Below, piece by piece: positions 61,769-64,000 of a stretch of 64,000 nucleotides of DNA. Positions within the stretch are counted from its first letter, which is position 1; every line of letters starts with the position of its first letter. The notes under the pieces were generated by a model. It worked only from the letters and a program-made list of their open reading frames with translations. It did not search any database and was not told the DNA's origin. A program made the position numbers and the translations under genes. The DNA comes from Roseburia sp. 1XD42-34 (lineage in GTDB: Bacteria > Bacillota > Bacilli > Bacillales > Amphibacillaceae), in NCBI RefSeq assembly GCF_009917385.1, contig NZ_QWLJ01000008.1, positions 62,001 to 126,000 on the forward strand. The letters run 5' to 3'.

Positions 61769-61923
61769 GCATACATCATTATTTTTCGGATTCCTTTATC
61801 TCTGCTTGGTAGTGTAAATATATAGTAAGTAAATGGCTTCAACTGGAATGTGGACAAATTTTCCTCTTTGCTATTCTCCGTTTGTATTTGTATAATACTA
61901 TTAAAACAATAAGGGGAATCCTA
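61769..61923. other. Spacer after liaR
   Basis: No gene or clear terminator is seen between liaR and family B copy B10. Confidence 0.35.
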
Positions 61924-62088
61924 CTATAAGGTGCTGTAAGACTTAGAAAATCCTGTTATCCAAGTCTAGCGGTCTAAGCGGTAGATCAAGCCCTACTTCG
62001 TAAGCGACTTTTAGTTACACCCTTGTGATATTTAACAACAAATAGGTATGAAGGAAACCATTACTGACCTGAAGATCCACTTTATTGT
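61924..62088 (+). repeat. Repeat family B copy (B10)
   Basis: A good left end: CTATAAGGTGCTGTAAGAC. TTCGTAAGCGACTTTTAGTT and CATTACTGACCTGAAGATCC lead to ACTTTATTG. The GTGGGG hairpin is replaced by GGTATGAAGGAAACC. Confidence 0.65.
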
Positions 62089-62125
62089 CGCATAGAACGA
62101 TCATTTTTGAAGAAAGGATATATCC

Positions 62126-62560
62126 ATGGTGAAACTATCGAAAAAGGAAGAAAATCTACTACTGCTTATTTGGGCACAAGCTTTTGTTGCTTTACTTGGA
62201 AGTTTATTTTTTTCTGAAGTAATGGGGTACCCGCCCTGTGAGTTATGCTGGATACAACGAATATTGATGTATCCACTTGTCATCATTTATGGAGTAGCAG
62301 TGTTTAAAAGAGATGTATCTATGGTACTTCCGGGTTTAATTCTGAGCGGCATTGGGATGTTTGTGTCGACTTATCATTATCTTGTGCAAAAGCTTCCGGC
62401 GTTAAAGGAGGCAGGGGGGGCGTGCGGTGTCGTACCGTGCAATGTCACCTATATTAATCTGTTAGACTTTATCACGATACCCTTTTTAGCGGGAACAGCA
62501 TTTATCATTATCTTTGTGTTGCATGTTCGTTTAATTCGTACATCTAAAACAAGGAATTAA
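62126..62560 (+). CDS. bdbC: Disulfide-bond formation protein BdbC (DsbB-like)
   Basis: 144 aa with four transmembrane helices. Redox cysteine pairs on the outer side: CELC (about 38-41) and C98/C103-type pair in GACGVVPC. BdbC reoxidises BdbD and passes electrons to quinone. AAAGGA precedes the ATG. The downstream thioredoxin-like lipid/membrane-anchored protein is its probable partner, although a 115-bp gap separates them. Confidence 0.92.
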   Translation: MVKLSKKEENLLLLIWAQAFVALLGSLFFSEVMGYPPCELCWIQRILMYPLVIIYGVAVFKRDVSMVLPGLILSGIGMFVSTYHYLVQKLPALKEAGGACGVVPCNVTYINLLDFITIPFLAGTAFIIIFVLHVRLIRTSKTRN

Positions 62561-62675
62561 GTAAAATTCTTCTATCTTTTAGAGTGAAAATTAAATAAAA
62601 TTAGCAGAATGATTTACTAGAGAAAATGAGTAATATATAATGTCTTAGAACCTCTTCTCAAAAGGAGCTGAAATC

Positions 62676-63155
62676 ATGGGCAAAAAAATAACTATTTTTA
62701 TAGGTGTCATTGTTATTTTATTTGCAGGCTTATATTTTGTTATCGATTATAAAAATAAGCAAGCAGTTGAGGATAATAACAATCCATATGGAGATAAAGA
62801 ACTGCACCAAGGTACGATTGACCAATTAGATGATCCAAACTATCAAAATCAAATGATGCCAGATGAGCTAAAAGAAAAAGTAGACAGTGGCGATCCGGTA
62901 ACCGTTTATTTTTACGATCCATTATGCTCTCATTGTCAGGCAACAACTCCATATCTTGTTCCGTTAGCAGAAGATAATGAGATTGATATGAAAAAAATGA
63001 ATTTACGAGAATTTAAAGACCAATGGAATGTTTATGCTATTGATTCCACACCTACTTTAGTCCACTTTGAAGACGGCAAAGAGGTATCTCGCATTGTCGG
63101 TGATCAGGGAGAGGCTAACTTTCAGGCTTTCTTTGACGAGTATATAAAAAAATAG
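62676..63155 (+). CDS. Membrane-anchored thioredoxin-like protein (probable BdbC partner)
   Basis: 159 aa. One N-terminal membrane anchor (about 4-24), a polar linker (25-65), then a thioredoxin fold with CSHC active site in YDPLCSHCQATTP and the cis-Pro loop IDSTPTLVHF. Placed after bdbC it should act as the extracytoplasmic thiol oxidase. It is shorter than B. subtilis BdbD (about 220 aa) and lacks the DsbA helical insertion, so it could equally be a PMF-like thioredoxin. AAAAGGAG precedes the ATG. Confidence 0.82.
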   Translation: MGKKITIFIGVIVILFAGLYFVIDYKNKQAVEDNNNPYGDKELHQGTIDQLDDPNYQNQMMPDELKEKVDSGDPVTVYFYDPLCSHCQATTPYLVPLAEDNEIDMKKMNLREFKDQWNVYAIDSTPTLVHFEDGKEVSRIVGDQGEANFQAFFDEYIKK

Positions 63156-63175
63156 AACGATGAAGGAAAGAAGCC

Positions 63176-63213
63176 AAAAGGCCAGCTACTAAATAAGTTG
63201 GCTTTTCCTTTAT
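63176..63213 (+). terminator. Terminator after the thioredoxin-like gene
   Basis: AAAAGGCCAGCT ... AGTTGGCTTTT imperfect stem, then CCTTT. Confidence 0.6.
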
Positions 63214-63311
63214 CTAAAATATGTCAGAATATTGCTTCGGTTTGTCGGGATATGGATTAGGGCTAAAAGGTATAAAGCCATGATGATAGTGGAGAAAAAA
63301 GGGGGGATTTT

Positions 63312-64000
63312 TTGTTCTATGCATTTTATTGTCGTAGTTACCAGCACATGATGAGATTCGCTAGCAAACTTTTAAAATGGCGTACCCCAACAGTGATTAC
63401 GGGAAAAAATAGTTTGCAAGAGTTACCTGAGTTGTTATTACAAAAGGGACATAAGCGAATTCTAATGGTAACAGATAAAGGGATTCGTGAAGCAGGTTTA
63501 CTCGATCAACTATGCAGCTATCTACAAGGAGCAAACATTCATTATGTCATCTATGATAAGACGATTTCTAATCCTACTATTAAGAATATTGAGGAAGCGC
63601 TCTCTGCTTTTCGGGATCAACAATGTGAAGCGATAATTGCTTTGGGTGGCGGTTCTGTCATGGATTGTGCGAAAATAGTTGGCGCTAGATATGCGAGAAA
63701 TAAACCAATTCCAAAGATGAAGGGACAATTAAAGGTTCGAACCGAAACTCCATCATTATACGCCATCCCCACTACTGCTGGATCTGGAAGTGAAGGAACG
63801 TTGGCGGCTGTTGTCAGTAATCCCGATACTTCTGAAAAGTATGCTATCAATGACCCTGTACTTATTCCTAACTATGCTTTACTGGACCCTCAACTACTTG
63901 TTAAGCTTCCTCCCATAATAACAGCAACGACTGGGATGGACGCTTTAACTCATGCCATTGAAGCATTTATTGGCAAGAGCAATACAAAGGAAACGAGGGC
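63312..64000 (+). CDS. Iron-containing (type III) alcohol dehydrogenase, 3'-truncated by the window
   Basis: About 230 residues visible, the N-terminal Rossmann half and the start of the metal-binding half. GGGSVMDCAK binds NAD; TTAGSGSEGT and GMDALTHAIEAF are the family blocks, the last carrying the first metal-ligand His. TTG at 63312 is chosen because it follows a GGGGGG tract and includes the FYAFYCRSYQ N-terminus I recall from this subgroup; ATG at 63348 is the alternative. It catalyses NAD(P)-dependent alcohol/aldehyde interconversion; substrate unknown. The gene runs off the right edge. Confidence 0.85.
   Translation, partial: MFYAFYCRSYQHMMRFASKLLKWRTPTVITGKNSLQELPELLLQKGHKRILMVTDKGIREAGLLDQLCSYLQGANIHYVIYDKTISNPTIKNIEEALSAFRDQQCEAIIALGGGSVMDCAKIVGARYARNKPIPKMKGQLKVRTETPSLYAIPTTAGSGSEGTLAAVVSNPDTSEKYAINDPVLIPNYALLDPQLLVKLPPIITATTGMDALTHAIEAFIGKSNTKETR

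Overview
The window is low-GC chromosomal DNA from an endospore-forming member of the Bacillaceae. Spore genes support this: an alpha/beta-type SASP, a YhcN-type lipoprotein, YhaL and a YjcZ-like micro-protein. So does long collinearity with the yhe-yha-prsA-trpP-hit-ecs region of Bacillus subtilis. A BCCT transporter, a complete OpuA betaine importer with two binding proteins, and two GbsR-type regulators suggest a salt-tolerant Virgibacillus/Oceanobacillus-like organism. The genus is inference. No rRNA, tRNA, CRISPR array or intact transposase was seen.

Layout. 1-3 kb: the end of an MsbA-type ABC exporter, a membrane-anchored HtrA-like protease and a BCCT transporter. 3.4-6.4 kb: sigI-rsgI, a YhdB-like protein and a YhcN/YlaJ lipoprotein. 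6.5-16.2 kb: an M20 dipeptidase, a YueD-like reductase, a YjcZ-like peptide, a type I methionine aminopeptidase, a T-box-controlled NhaC-family transporter, azlCD, a CDF metal exporter and an IDEAL-domain protein. 16.4-24.8 kb: an Atg22-type MFS protein, a zinc phospholipase C-like protein, fumC, an SASP, an MsmX/UgpC ATPase and a PucR-type regulator. 24.9-39.6 kb is the yha backbone: yheA, yhaR, yhzD, an XRE/membrane-protein pair, yhaQP, yhaON, a GbsR homologue, yhaM, yhaL, prsA, a DUF3267 protein and yhaI. 39.7-44.6 kb: opcR-like regulator divergent from opuAA-AB-AC and a second, circularly permuted OpuAC. 44.9-46.8 kb: yhaH, trpP and hit. 47.9-52.4 kb: a minus-strand ribokinase / nucleoside hydrolase / DcuC-type permease / LacI operon. 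53.3-56.5 kb: ecsAB and a yhaA-like amidohydrolase. 56.7-64 kb: a ferritin-like protein, a PAP2 phosphatase, an MFS-liaF-liaS-liaR operon, a bdbC/bdbD-like pair and a truncated iron-type alcohol dehydrogenase.

The gene spacers carry two interspersed repeat families. Family A has 11 copies of about 200-270 bp and is GC-richer than its surroundings. It folds into hairpins, and some copies lack an internal hairpin module. Family B has about nine copies of about 160-190 bp. Most copies start TATAAGGTGCTGTAAGA-like and many end in a GTGGGG/CCCCAC hairpin followed by TTCACTTTAT-like sequence; it may derive from IS200/IS605-type right ends. Several B copies sit just downstream of an A copy in the same orientation.

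Control elements readable from sequence include a tyrosine-specifier T-box, a candidate TRAP site at trpP, a 13-bp inverted repeat between opcR and opuA, a LacI-type operator at the ribokinase operon, a candidate SigI promoter and many intrinsic terminators.
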